DNA from: CAYZMS01 sp964479625
GTDB taxonomy: Bacteria; Bacteroidota; Bacteroidia; Chitinophagales; Saprospiraceae
Direction: 5' to 3'
Assembly (NCBI GenBank): GCA_964479625.1
Contig: CAYZMS010000011.1
Span: 1-64,000, forward strand
Length of the DNA stretch: 64,000 nt
Shown here in pieces: positions 53,314 to 61,092 of this stretch. Below the pieces are notes generated by a model. It searched no databases. It saw only the letters and a program-made list of their open reading frames with translations, and had not been told where the DNA came from. Positions within the stretch are counted from its first letter, which is position 1. Every line of letters starts with the position of its first letter. The position numbers and the translations under genes are program-made.

Positions 53314-54204
53314 CTAATTCCATACTATGGCTCTGTATAACATATCCAGTTCCTCTTTTGCAAAATTTGGAAAGTGATGGATGGTATCCATTACCTGAAG
53401 CCCGGTATCCTGCATTTTAAAGCGGGTATTTTGATAGAGTTCTGCACGGTATTGCCCCTCCAGGTCATAAGCCAGCGGCTGCGCTGCGGGTAGGAGTTCT
53501 TCCCTGGATTGATGACAGGAGTTGCAATGGTCGACAAATAATTGCAACCCACGGCTAACCTGGGCATTGTGTTGCGTTTGTACCTTTTGAAGGTATTTGC
53601 CGAAAAGGACCAGCAAGCTGTCGCGGTTTTCTATTTGAGGCCGGGAGAAAGGCTGGGCCAACATCGGTAAACCCGCCAGATCCATAACGGTAATCAGAGG
53701 AGCGGATAAGGTGTCCAAAAGTGTTTTGCCGAGCACAGAGCAGAGTTCAGCAGTGGAAAAACGGTTGTAAAGGGAGTCTGCTCCTGCAAGAGCCAGGCTT
53801 GCCGCGCGGCCGGTATCTCCCAAATGCAGAATAACAGGGATATAGCCTTGCAGGTGACCCTTGTTTTGAAGGTACTGCAGGTTGGCGTTGGCTTGTTTAC
53901 AGTCTGGGCAGTTTCCGGAAAAAAGAATCAGCAAAGGCTTGCCACTTCGATGGGCGGCTTCCACTCCGGCCGAGTAATCCCGGTAAACTCCGTCTTCTTT
54001 TGAAATAACAGATAGACCAAGAGCGATCAAAAAGGCCATACCGGCAGCAGCCACACTCAGCCATTCTGTTCTCCAGGCCCGCTGTGAAGGTGATGGACAG
54101 GACCCTTCCACCGTTTGCCACACAGTAGCGGGCGGCTCCGGTTGGTAATCAGCCAGGGTACGTCGGATCAGTTCTTCGAAAGAATATTCTTGATGCTGTT
54201 TCAT
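53314..54204 (-). CDS. Putative anti-sigma factor with thioredoxin and cytochrome c domains
   Basis: A protein of 296 residues. Residues 1-35 resemble the cytoplasmic start of Bacteroidota anti-sigma factors (SFEELIRRTLADYQPEPPATVW). A transmembrane helix lies at 49-67. Then comes a thioredoxin-like domain with a C99-P-D-C102 active site and a cis-Pro-type SAPLITVMD near 167-175, and a heme c motif C227-N-S-C230-H231 with Met264 or Met272 as a possible ligand. By topology the last two lie in the periplasm. It is immediately downstream of an ECF sigma gene (2-bp gap). It probably senses redox state or heme state and releases that sigma factor, which is inference. Confidence 0.75.
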   Translation of the reverse strand: MKQHQEYSFEELIRRTLADYQPEPPATVWQTVEGSCPSPSQRAWRTEWLSVAAAGMAFLIALGLSVISKEDGVYRDYSAGVEAAHRSGKPLLILFSGNCPDCKQANANLQYLQNKGHLQGYIPVILHLGDTGRAASLALAGADSLYNRFSTAELCSVLGKTLLDTLSAPLITVMDLAGLPMLAQPFSRPQIENRDSLLVLFGKYLQKVQTQHNAQVSRGLQLFVDHCNSCHQSREELLPAAQPLAYDLEGQYRAELYQNTRFKMQDTGLQVMDTIHHFPNFAKEELDMLYRAIVWN

Positions 54205-54206
54205 GC

Positions 54207-54746
54207 TCAGTGTAGTTTTAAAGCCTTGATCATTGCCTGTAGCGCTTTTTTGGCCCGCAAATACTGGGAGCGGGAAGTTCCTTCCGAAATGCCCAGAAGG
54301 TCGGCAATTTCTCCATGGCTGTATCCTTCCATGGCGTACAGGTTAAAAACGGTACGGTAGCCGCTGGGTAATTGTTGGATCAATTGTATGAGCTCTTCCG
54401 CCTGCATGTGGTCTATGGCATTGGGAAGCCCGTCATCCTTTCGATGGAGTTTGTCTTCATTGGAGAACTCCAGGCGACGTTTTCGGAGCTGACTAATGGC
54501 GGTGTTGACCATGATCCGGCTCATCCAGGCTCCCAGAGGGCCATCGGCCCGGAAATTTTTCAATTCTCTGAAAATCTTTATAAAGCCTTCCTGCAAGAAA
54601 TCCTGAGCTTCTACTTCAGAACGGGCATAGCGCATACAAATGCCATACAGGCGTCGGCGAAAGCGGTCATATAATTCCCGCTGCGCTGCCTGATCACCTT
54701 GCAGACAGCGGTTCACCCACTTTAGTTCCAGAGCCCGTTCTTCCAT
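54207..54746 (-). CDS. ECF-type RNA polymerase sigma factor
   Basis: A protein of 179 residues. Region 2 (residues about 20-85) shows the YDRFRRRLYGICMRYARS, AQDFLQEGFIKIFRELKNF and W-M-S-R-I pattern, and region 4 (about 120-175) the YRTVFNLYAMEGYSHGEIADLLGISEGTSRSQ helix-turn-helix in parts. It precedes the Trx/heme anti-sigma gene by 2 bp. No -7 box is evident on the minus strand in the 373-bp gap upstream. Confidence 0.93.
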   Translation of the reverse strand: MEERALELKWVNRCLQGDQAAQRELYDRFRRRLYGICMRYARSEVEAQDFLQEGFIKIFRELKNFRADGPLGAWMSRIMVNTAISQLRKRRLEFSNEDKLHRKDDGLPNAIDHMQAEELIQLIQQLPSGYRTVFNLYAMEGYSHGEIADLLGISEGTSRSQYLRAKKALQAMIKALKLH

Positions 54747-54947
54747 TCAGCTTTTGCTTTGTGCGGCGTATAATATCATTGTCGGCAGCCAGGGTTTAAA
54801 CGTTGCATCACCATCTAAATTTGCTTCCGGGAGAATTATCCGTGCTGGGTTAGGTGTCAAAATAGACCGGAACGCTTACCGTACTTGCTTATTCCCTCTG
54901 AAAGAAGGTTAAAAATAGAGCCCCATACAAAATCGGGGCAAACAATC
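54747..54947. other. Start of the 373-bp gap between the ECF sigma gene and ppiD
   Basis: No credible ORF. A GCCCC-N10-GGGGC hairpin lies at 54920-54939. It must hold the promoter of the minus-strand sigma gene, which I could not identify. Confidence 0.5.
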
Positions 54948-54980
54948 TTTGGATTATACCAACCAAAGAGCTTATTTTTG
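54948..54980 (+). promoter_or_regulatory. Promoter of ppiD (TTTG-N21-TATTTTTG)
   Basis: TTTG at 54948-54951 and TATTTTTG at 54973-54980, 21 bp apart. The untranslated leader to the ATG at 55120 is about 130 nt. Confidence 0.6.
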
Positions 54981-55119
54981 CGTGAATTTTTGAATGCCTT
55001 CCCTTATTGGAGGCAACTAAAAGAGAATAGCGAAGTGCGCGATTGAAAGGGGAATGGCTTCTTCTTTTCCGGTACAACACCCGGCTTGCCTTCCCGAAAC
55101 AAAACACAACAGTGAAACA

Positions 55120-57240
55120 ATGGCTTTAATTGGACAAATCCGCCAGAAAGGATCGTGGATTTTAGTGGTGATGATTGCCCTCGGCCTTGGAGGCTTCATT
55201 TTCATGGATATGAACGCGGGGCCTACCAGCGTGTTCGGGAGCGCTCAGCCTACGGTGGGAAAAGTGAATGGGGAGAAGCTCGATCTCAATGAATTTAACC
55301 GGACAGAAAATATTCTGTATCAAAACTCAGCAGCTGACATTTATTCCCGCCGGGAGCAGCTATGGTCTTATTTTGTCAATAAGACCTTGATGCGACAGGA
55401 GGCAGAAGCCCTGGGGTTAGCGGTAAGCGATGCGGAGTTGGAGGATCTTCAGTTCGGTTCCAACCCCAGCCCCATTATCCGTCAGCGGTTCATGAACCCT
55501 ACTACCGGTCAGATCGACTACAATCAGTTGAACCAGATACGGGATATGCTTACCACCGGGACCATGGAACCCAATATGATGGATTATTGGCAGGTCCAGG
55601 AGGGAGAAATCGTTGCCCAACGGCTTCAGGAGAAGTTGAATGGCATGGTTTCTAAAGGAATGTACATTCCTACCTGGATGGCAGAGGACATGTATGAGGA
55701 GCAGGCTCAGGTCATTGAATTTGCCTACGTAAAAATTTCGTTTGCAGACCTCGATAACTCAGAAGTTTCCCTGGGCGATGAAGATTTTAAGACGTACATA
55801 AAGGAAAATGAGGAAGCGCTTCGGGTAGATGAAGAACGGCGGGCGTTGAAGTTCGTCACTTTTAATGTTATCCCCACTGCTGAGGATTCCGCCTCCATAA
55901 GGGAGAAGATCACTGAGATCATTCCCGAATTCGAAAATGCCGAGAACGATACTACTTTCATTCAGCGCAACCAGGGGATTATGGAGGGTACCTATTTTAA
56001 GAAGGATCAACTGAGCGCCATCATTGCAGATACGGTGTGGTCCCTATCAAGTGGTTCGGTATACGGACCCTACCTGGAAGGAGCTACCTTTAAGGCGGTA
56101 AAAGTGCTGGATAGAATGATGATACCAGATTCAGTGGAGTCCCGTCATATTTTACGGCCGGTACAAACGCAGGAAGAATTTCTTGCCGCACAGCAGTTGC
56201 TAGACAGTATCAAGACTGAGATAGAAAGCGGAAATGCTACTTTCGCCGATATGGCTGCCCAGTTTGGAACGGATGCAACCGTAAGCACTGGCGGTGACCT
56301 GGGGTATGCTGCCCCTGGCCAGATGGTGGGGCCCTTCAATGATTTGATCTTTTTCCAAGCAGACCTGGATTCCCTGTACATCATTGGCACGCAATTTGGT
56401 CTGCACCTGGTGGAGGTTACCGATCGTCGGCATATTAATAATGAGGAGGGAATTCGAGTAGCTTATCTTTCTGAAGACATCAAACCCAGCGAAAATACCC
56501 AGCAGGCGGTTGCAGATCGCGCTTACGATTTTATGCGAAAGCACCAGGAGGATGGTTTGGCCGGTATGGAAAGTGATGCAGCGGGAATAGTTGATATCAG
56601 TATATCCAGTTCTGGCCTCCTCAATGAAAACTCCTACCAGATCTCCGGCCTGGGGACGGGCCAGGAGCCACGCGAAATGGTGCGTTGGGCATTCGAAGGG
56701 AAAACCAAGCCCGGGGATGTAGCCCCCAGGGTCTTTGCATTCCAGGACCCTGTACGGTACTTTAACAACAGGTATGTAGTAATTGCACTAGATCGAATCG
56801 TAGAGCCCGGTCTGCCTGCCGTTGAGGATATCCGTGCTGATATTGAACCCATCGTAACGAATCACAAAAAAGGAGAGGTGATCAAAAGTCGCATCCAAAG
56901 CGAGGAGTTGACCGCTATAGCAAGTGCTTTTGATGTGCCTGTGGATACCGTTCCGAATGTAACTTTTGCAAATGACTTCATCCAGGAGATTGGTGGCGAG
57001 CCAAAAGTCCTGGGAACGGTTTTCACAATGGAGGAGGGTGAAACTTCCGAACCCATCATTGGTGCCAGCGGGGTTTTCGTGCTAAAGATCACTGAGAAGG
57101 CTGTACCCTCCGCCCCCCTGGATCTGCCCGCCTTCCGCAGGCAACAAACCAGTAGCCAGCGAGCCACGGTCGGAAACCGCTTGATGACCGCAATTCGAGA
57201 GGAAGCAACCATCAAAGACAATCGAGCCAGGTACTATTAA
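55120..57240 (+). CDS. ppiD: Peptidyl-prolyl isomerase PpiD/SurA-like, membrane anchored
   Basis: A protein of 706 residues. A single N-terminal helix (about 12-30) anchors it in the inner membrane with the rest in the periplasm. A SurA-N-like chaperone region (about 45-250) is followed by a parvulin domain (about 345-440; SRHILRPVQT, GGDLGYAAPGQMVGPFND). A second parvulin-like stretch may lie near 600-690. It helps outer-membrane proteins fold. The ATG at 55120 is the start; the frame extends further up but that part is not conserved-looking. Confidence 0.88.
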   Translation: MALIGQIRQKGSWILVVMIALGLGGFIFMDMNAGPTSVFGSAQPTVGKVNGEKLDLNEFNRTENILYQNSAADIYSRREQLWSYFVNKTLMRQEAEALGLAVSDAELEDLQFGSNPSPIIRQRFMNPTTGQIDYNQLNQIRDMLTTGTMEPNMMDYWQVQEGEIVAQRLQEKLNGMVSKGMYIPTWMAEDMYEEQAQVIEFAYVKISFADLDNSEVSLGDEDFKTYIKENEEALRVDEERRALKFVTFNVIPTAEDSASIREKITEIIPEFENAENDTTFIQRNQGIMEGTYFKKDQLSAIIADTVWSLSSGSVYGPYLEGATFKAVKVLDRMMIPDSVESRHILRPVQTQEEFLAAQQLLDSIKTEIESGNATFADMAAQFGTDATVSTGGDLGYAAPGQMVGPFNDLIFFQADLDSLYIIGTQFGLHLVEVTDRRHINNEEGIRVAYLSEDIKPSENTQQAVADRAYDFMRKHQEDGLAGMESDAAGIVDISISSSGLLNENSYQISGLGTGQEPREMVRWAFEGKTKPGDVAPRVFAFQDPVRYFNNRYVVIALDRIVEPGLPAVEDIRADIEPIVTNHKKGEVIKSRIQSEELTAIASAFDVPVDTVPNVTFANDFIQEIGGEPKVLGTVFTMEEGETSEPIIGASGVFVLKITEKAVPSAPLDLPAFRRQQTSSQRATVGNRLMTAIREEATIKDNRARYY

Positions 57241-57266
57241 TTGGTAAGCTGTTTTCGAAAAACATC

Positions 57267-57303
57267 AAGGGGCCTTAATACCATTAGAGCATTAAGGCCC
57301 CTT
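57267..57303 (+). terminator. Terminator of ppiD
   Basis: A perfect 13-bp stem (57267-57279 with 57291-57303) and an 11-nt loop, 26 bp after the stop codon. T-rich sequence follows with interruptions. Confidence 0.8.
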
Positions 57304-57337
57304 ATCGTTCATTTTTGTTTTTAAGCAAGCGGGGCCC

Positions 57338-57368
57338 TTTGGCCGTTCTGTTTTTTTTATCATCTTTG
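57338..57368 (+). promoter_or_regulatory. Promoter of the 40-residue ORF (TTTG-N19-CATCTTTG)
   Basis: TTTG at 57338-57341 and CATCTTTG at 57361-57368 are 19 bp apart; one base differs from TAnnTTTG. The small ORF starts about 105 bp downstream. Confidence 0.5.
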
Positions 57369-57473
57369 CTTGGGCAAAATGAACACCCCTTCATTTGCCG
57401 GTAGGGGTTAAAATACCCCATTCTCAAAAGGGCGCAATTGTTAAGAAAGCACTGATCAATAAATAAAGCAAAC

Positions 57474-57596
57474 ATGTCTGATATTCAAAATGCCGGTCAA
57501 AAAGGGTACTGCCTGATGTGGGGCATTATCGGGTTTATTCTTTTTCTGATCCTAGTGGTATATGTTTACAATTACAATTTTCGGTTCATAGGCTAA
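57474..57596 (+). CDS. 40-residue single-pass membrane protein
   Basis: An ATG-started frame of 40 codons not long enough for usual gene calling. It encodes a hydrophilic N-terminus (MSDIQNAGQKGYCLMWG), a hydrophobic helix (IIGFILFLILVVYVYNY) and a short basic-aromatic end (NFRFIG). It has its own promoter-like boxes and lies between the ppiD terminator and folA, so it is probably a separate transcript. The function is unknown. A coding frame with such an uninterrupted helix is suggestive, but not proof. Confidence 0.5.
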   Translation: MSDIQNAGQKGYCLMWGIIGFILFLILVVYVYNYNFRFIG

Positions 57597-57705
57597 TCGC
57601 TTTTTTACCCTGTAGCAGAGGAGGTTTTCTTCAATTTCTTGCCTTGTTTTTCGGGCAGATTCGTCAGACATGGTTTGGCACTTTCTGCTCTTACAGCCTT
57701 TTATC

Positions 57706-58203
57706 ATGAAAGTTTCGGCCATAGCAGCAGTAGCCTACAACAGAGCCTTGGGAAAGGATGATGATCTTCCCTGGCGTCTTCACGATGACATGAAGTTCTT
57801 TAAACGTACGACCCTCCATCATCATGTGATCATGGGGCGAAAAACCTTCGATACCATGGGACGCCCCCTTCCTAAACGCACCAATATCATCATAACCCGT
57901 AACCCTTATTTTCTGGTCCAGGACAGCATAGTGGTTGGTTCAATAGAAGAAGCGCTGGGTTTTGCAGAAAAAAATGGGGAAAGCGAGGCAATGGTGATCG
58001 GTGGGGCCCAAATTTACCAATTGAGCTTACCTTATCTCGATCGCCTGTATTATACCGAAGTGCACGCAAACCCAGAAGCAGATACCTTTTTTCCGGAAGT
58101 GGACTGGTCAGAATGGGAACTGGTCGAAAGTACTCCATTTAAGGCAGATGATCGAAATGAGTACGACTTTACGATAAAAGTGTTCGATAGAGTTCCTTCT
58201 TAA
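57706..58203 (+). CDS. folA: Dihydrofolate reductase
   Basis: A protein of 165 residues, the typical length. It reduces dihydrofolate to tetrahydrofolate with NADPH. It opens KVSAIAAVAYNRALGKDDDLPW, with D in the LHDDMKFF segment (active-site acid), MGRKTFDTMGRPLPKR, the IGGAQIY segment and a final FTIKVF. The ATG at 57706 is used; the frame extends 12 codons upstream. A strong terminator follows. thyA, often next to folA, is not here. Confidence 0.95.
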   Translation: MKVSAIAAVAYNRALGKDDDLPWRLHDDMKFFKRTTLHHHVIMGRKTFDTMGRPLPKRTNIIITRNPYFLVQDSIVVGSIEEALGFAEKNGESEAMVIGGAQIYQLSLPYLDRLYYTEVHANPEADTFFPEVDWSEWELVESTPFKADDRNEYDFTIKVFDRVPS

Positions 58204-58208
58204 AAATT

Positions 58209-58268
58209 TACCCTAAAAACACAGAGGCCCCGCTCCTACTCGAGCGGGGCCTCTGTGTTTTTAGGGTA
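58209..58268 (+). terminator. Very long perfect hairpin after folA
   Basis: A perfect 27-bp stem (58209-58235 with 58242-58268) with a 6-nt loop (CTACTC). The 3' arm contains TTTTT, so it can terminate in both directions. The length and perfection exceed those of the other terminators here. Confidence 0.8.
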
Positions 58269-58335
58269 TTATACTTGCATGTTTGTATTTTAATTGTTAT
58301 ATTGTCTTTTCTTTTTGGCTTAAAATTGCCTCTCT

Positions 58336-59715
58336 ATGAAGGAAGACTTTATACAGTACATCTGGCGTTTTCAGCAGTTTAACCCACTCGATTTAAAAAC
58401 GACCAGAGGGGAACCTTTACAAATCATTCGACCAGGGAAGCTCAACCGGGATGGGGGGCCTGATTTTCTGGAGGCCCGGATAAAAATCGGGGATACCGAA
58501 TGGGCAGGCAACGTAGAAATTCACCTTCGCACATCCGATTGGTTAAAACACCATCACCACCATGATCCAGCGTACGAAAATGTAATTTTACATGTGGTCC
58601 TGGAGGAAGATCTTACCATTGTTTACCAGGAAGGAGCATGCATCCCTTGTCTGGAGTTGCGTCGCCATATTCGACCAGGGCTAGCAGCTGCATATGAACA
58701 ACTTCAGGCTGCCAAAGGCTGGGTACCTTGCCATTCCTTTTTGCCCGACTACCTGGATGCCCGCTTTAACCTATGGTTGGATCGTTTGTTGGTAGAGCGC
58801 CTGGAGCGAAAGACTACGGAAATGGAGCAACGATTACTGGAATTAAAAATGGATTGGGAGGCATGCTTTTATGAACAGTTGCTTCGGGGCTTTGGGTTGC
58901 GGGTAAATGCAGAACCAGCTCATGTCCTGGCAAGAACCTTACCATTGGGAATCCTTCGAAAACACAAAAACCGCCTCTTGGAAATTGAAGCCCTGCTGTT
59001 TGGGCAAGCGGGCTTCCTGGAAGAAACGTTCGAGGATGATTACCCTCGTATTTTACAGCAAGAATATGCTTTTCTTCGTAAAAAATATGACTTGCATCCC
59101 CTCCAGAGGAAAAGTTGGAAATTTTTGCGGATGCGACCTGCAAACTTTCCCACCATTCGCCTGGCCCAATTTGCACAGTTGTTCTATCAATCGGAGCACC
59201 TTTGGAGTAAATTGCTGAGCACCAGTGATATCCGGGAAATCGAACAGGCTTTTTCTTTAAAACTCTCTAATTATTGGCAGGAGCACTTCTTTTTCGATAA
59301 AGCATCTATTCGATCGGCAAAGTCTCTGGGGAAGGCCAGGATCCATGGCTTGATCACAAACGTTTTGGCCCCCATGGTCTTTCTCTACGGTAAGTATCGT
59401 TCTGAAGTACGTTTTCAGGATCGTGCACTGGGCTGGCTGGAACAATTGCCGGCCGAGAAAAATAAAATTTCAAGGGGATGGGAAAAAATCGGTGTAAAGG
59501 CAAAATCCGCTTATGAGTCTCAGGCCCTGCTTCAATTGAAAGATCAATATTGCGATCGAAAGCAATGCCTTGATTGCGCAGTCGGCAATCAAATGCTTAG
59601 GGGTGCGGAAGCTTTTGAATACGATCAAACGACCAGGTCAGCAGTACGACCACCGGAAGTGCAGGAAGTAAGTTTTCAAGCTGAATATCATCAGCTAGCT
59701 GTAGCAAACGAATAG
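58336..59715 (+). CDS. DUF2851 family protein
   Basis: A protein of 459 residues. It opens EDFIQYIWRFQQFNPLDL, with GKLNRDGGPDFLEARIKIGDTEWAGNVEIH-like residues (about 35-64), a six-residue basic HHHHH run near 75 and a Cys-rich end (QYCDRKQCLDCAVGN near 430). The N-terminal GPDF-x-x-A/E-x-K core looks like a PD-(D/E)xK nuclease (D44, E47, K50-like positions). The biological role is unknown. The 3' 119 bp overlap the convergent DUF554 gene. Confidence 0.85.
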   Translation: MKEDFIQYIWRFQQFNPLDLKTTRGEPLQIIRPGKLNRDGGPDFLEARIKIGDTEWAGNVEIHLRTSDWLKHHHHHDPAYENVILHVVLEEDLTIVYQEGACIPCLELRRHIRPGLAAAYEQLQAAKGWVPCHSFLPDYLDARFNLWLDRLLVERLERKTTEMEQRLLELKMDWEACFYEQLLRGFGLRVNAEPAHVLARTLPLGILRKHKNRLLEIEALLFGQAGFLEETFEDDYPRILQQEYAFLRKKYDLHPLQRKSWKFLRMRPANFPTIRLAQFAQLFYQSEHLWSKLLSTSDIREIEQAFSLKLSNYWQEHFFFDKASIRSAKSLGKARIHGLITNVLAPMVFLYGKYRSEVRFQDRALGWLEQLPAEKNKISRGWEKIGVKAKSAYESQALLQLKDQYCDRKQCLDCAVGNQMLRGAEAFEYDQTTRSAVRPPEVQEVSFQAEYHQLAVANE

Positions 59716-60340
59716 CAATCCCGATAATCAAAACGCCGCCCACTGCGCTTAGTTGAGCTAAGACATTCTTGGTGAAGAAAGCCTGTATCCAACCTGCTGT
59801 CAAGGTAATACCTCCCTGTAAGATAAGCATGGGAATAATAGAAAAAAGTACACCAATGCCGTAGGTAGCTGCAAAAGCAATAGAGGAAACGCCATCCAGG
59901 GTGGATTTCACCAGTAATAAGTCGCGCTTTTTGGATAGGCCTTCTTCCAGGGCCCCGATCACGGTCATGGCCCCGACGCAGAATAGCAAAAAGGCGGTAA
60001 TCAATCCCTGGGTGAATTGGTCATTGGAGCCCAGGGCAAAGGTAGTTTGTAATTGATCCCCCAGGTTTTGTAATGTTAAGTCTATTCTTAAAAGGACGCC
60101 AATGATCCCACCCAGGATCAAACTGAAAATAAAAACGAGTAAATAACCGGAGGGAATTTCCAAAGCCATTTTTATACCGATAAGCAGGACGCCCAAGCCA
60201 ATAGCCTGAAAGACTATGGTTTCCATAGCTGGAGGAAGGGCTGACTGCACACCCAAGCCTACCAGGCTTCCAACGGTTACCGTTAGCATATTTATAAAGG
60301 TTCCCCAGGGGATGACCGGTTTTAGGGAGTTCTTTTCCAC
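59597..60340 (-). CDS. DUF554 family membrane protein
   Basis: A protein of 247 residues with seven to eight hydrophobic segments. GTFINMLTVTVGSLVGL at the start, LLFCVGAMTVIGALEEGL in the middle and LSAVGGVLIIGIAIRLL near the end are typical of DUF554 (YdfK/YqgA). The function is unknown. The GTG start abuts the stop of the nucleotidyltransferase gene without a gap, so they are probably one operon. The 3' end runs 119 bp into the opposite DUF2851 gene. Confidence 0.83.
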   Translation of the reverse strand: MEKNSLKPVIPWGTFINMLTVTVGSLVGLGVQSALPPAMETIVFQAIGLGVLLIGIKMALEIPSGYLLVFIFSLILGGIIGVLLRIDLTLQNLGDQLQTTFALGSNDQFTQGLITAFLLFCVGAMTVIGALEEGLSKKRDLLLVKSTLDGVSSIAFAATYGIGVLFSIIPMLILQGGITLTAGWIQAFFTKNVLAQLSAVGGVLIIGIAIRLLQLADDIQLENLLPALPVVVLLTWSFDRIQKLPHP

Positions 60341-61075
60341 TTAAAACAATTTTTCAAGTATTTGCGGGGCCAAGCGCTTAGCCCGCTCTAAATCAGGAAC
60401 CCGGCCGACATCTAGCCAAAAATCGGCATCATGGCGATAAGCATATACCGGTTGGCTTTTTGCTGCTTGCAAAAAAAGCTCAATAGTAGAAAAGATCTCC
60501 TTATCCGGGAAGAACTCAAATAATTTAGGGTCAATTACCTGAATACCGCTAAAGGCAAGCTGAAGTGGTGGACTATTAGGCTTTCGACTCCAACGCTCCT
60601 CTTTGGTCTTTGAGTTACGCCATCCTACCAATTGCGCGGACTCATCAAACAGCAGGTATCGAGAGGATTCCCGGTTTCTTACTGCCAGCGTGGCTAAGCT
60701 AGGAGACCGAAGGTGGGTCTCATATAGTGCCCCCAGGTCCAGATTGGTCAGTACATCCGCATTAATCAGAAAAAAAGGGGAACCTTTAAGCAGGGGGGCT
60801 GCTTTTTTTAAGCCGCCACCTGTATCCAGTAATTTTTTTCGTTCATCAGAGATTAGAATGGAGAGGCCCAGGTCGAGCGTATCCACATATTCCATCACCT
60901 GTTCGACCAGATGATGCACATTGATCACTACTTCAGTTACCCCAGCAATTTTCAGCCGCCTTAGGGCAATTTCGAGCAGAGGGACACCACCTACCTGTAC
61001 AAGGGCCTTGGGAGTAGATTGAGTGATCGGATGCAGCCGGGTGCCTTTTCCGGCAGCAAATACCATAGCTTTCAT
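60341..61075 (-). CDS. Sugar-1-phosphate nucleotidyltransferase
   Basis: A protein of 244 residues that starts MKAMVFAAGKGTRLHPITQSTP, the GxGxRxxPxT signature of nucleotidyltransferases. PLLEIALRRL, FFLINADVLTN (the D of the metal site) and FWLDVGRVPDLERAK complete the fold. It resembles MurNAc-1-phosphate uridylyltransferase (MurU) and mannose-1-phosphate guanylyltransferase-like enzymes; the substrate is not certain. It lies 17 bp after the large outer-membrane protein gene. Confidence 0.88.
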   Translation of the reverse strand: MKAMVFAAGKGTRLHPITQSTPKALVQVGGVPLLEIALRRLKIAGVTEVVINVHHLVEQVMEYVDTLDLGLSILISDERKKLLDTGGGLKKAAPLLKGSPFFLINADVLTNLDLGALYETHLRSPSLATLAVRNRESSRYLLFDESAQLVGWRNSKTKEERWSRKPNSPPLQLAFSGIQVIDPKLFEFFPDKEIFSTIELFLQAAKSQPVYAYRHDADFWLDVGRVPDLERAKRLAPQILEKLF

Positions 61076-61092
61076 GCTGCCAAGATAAGCAA

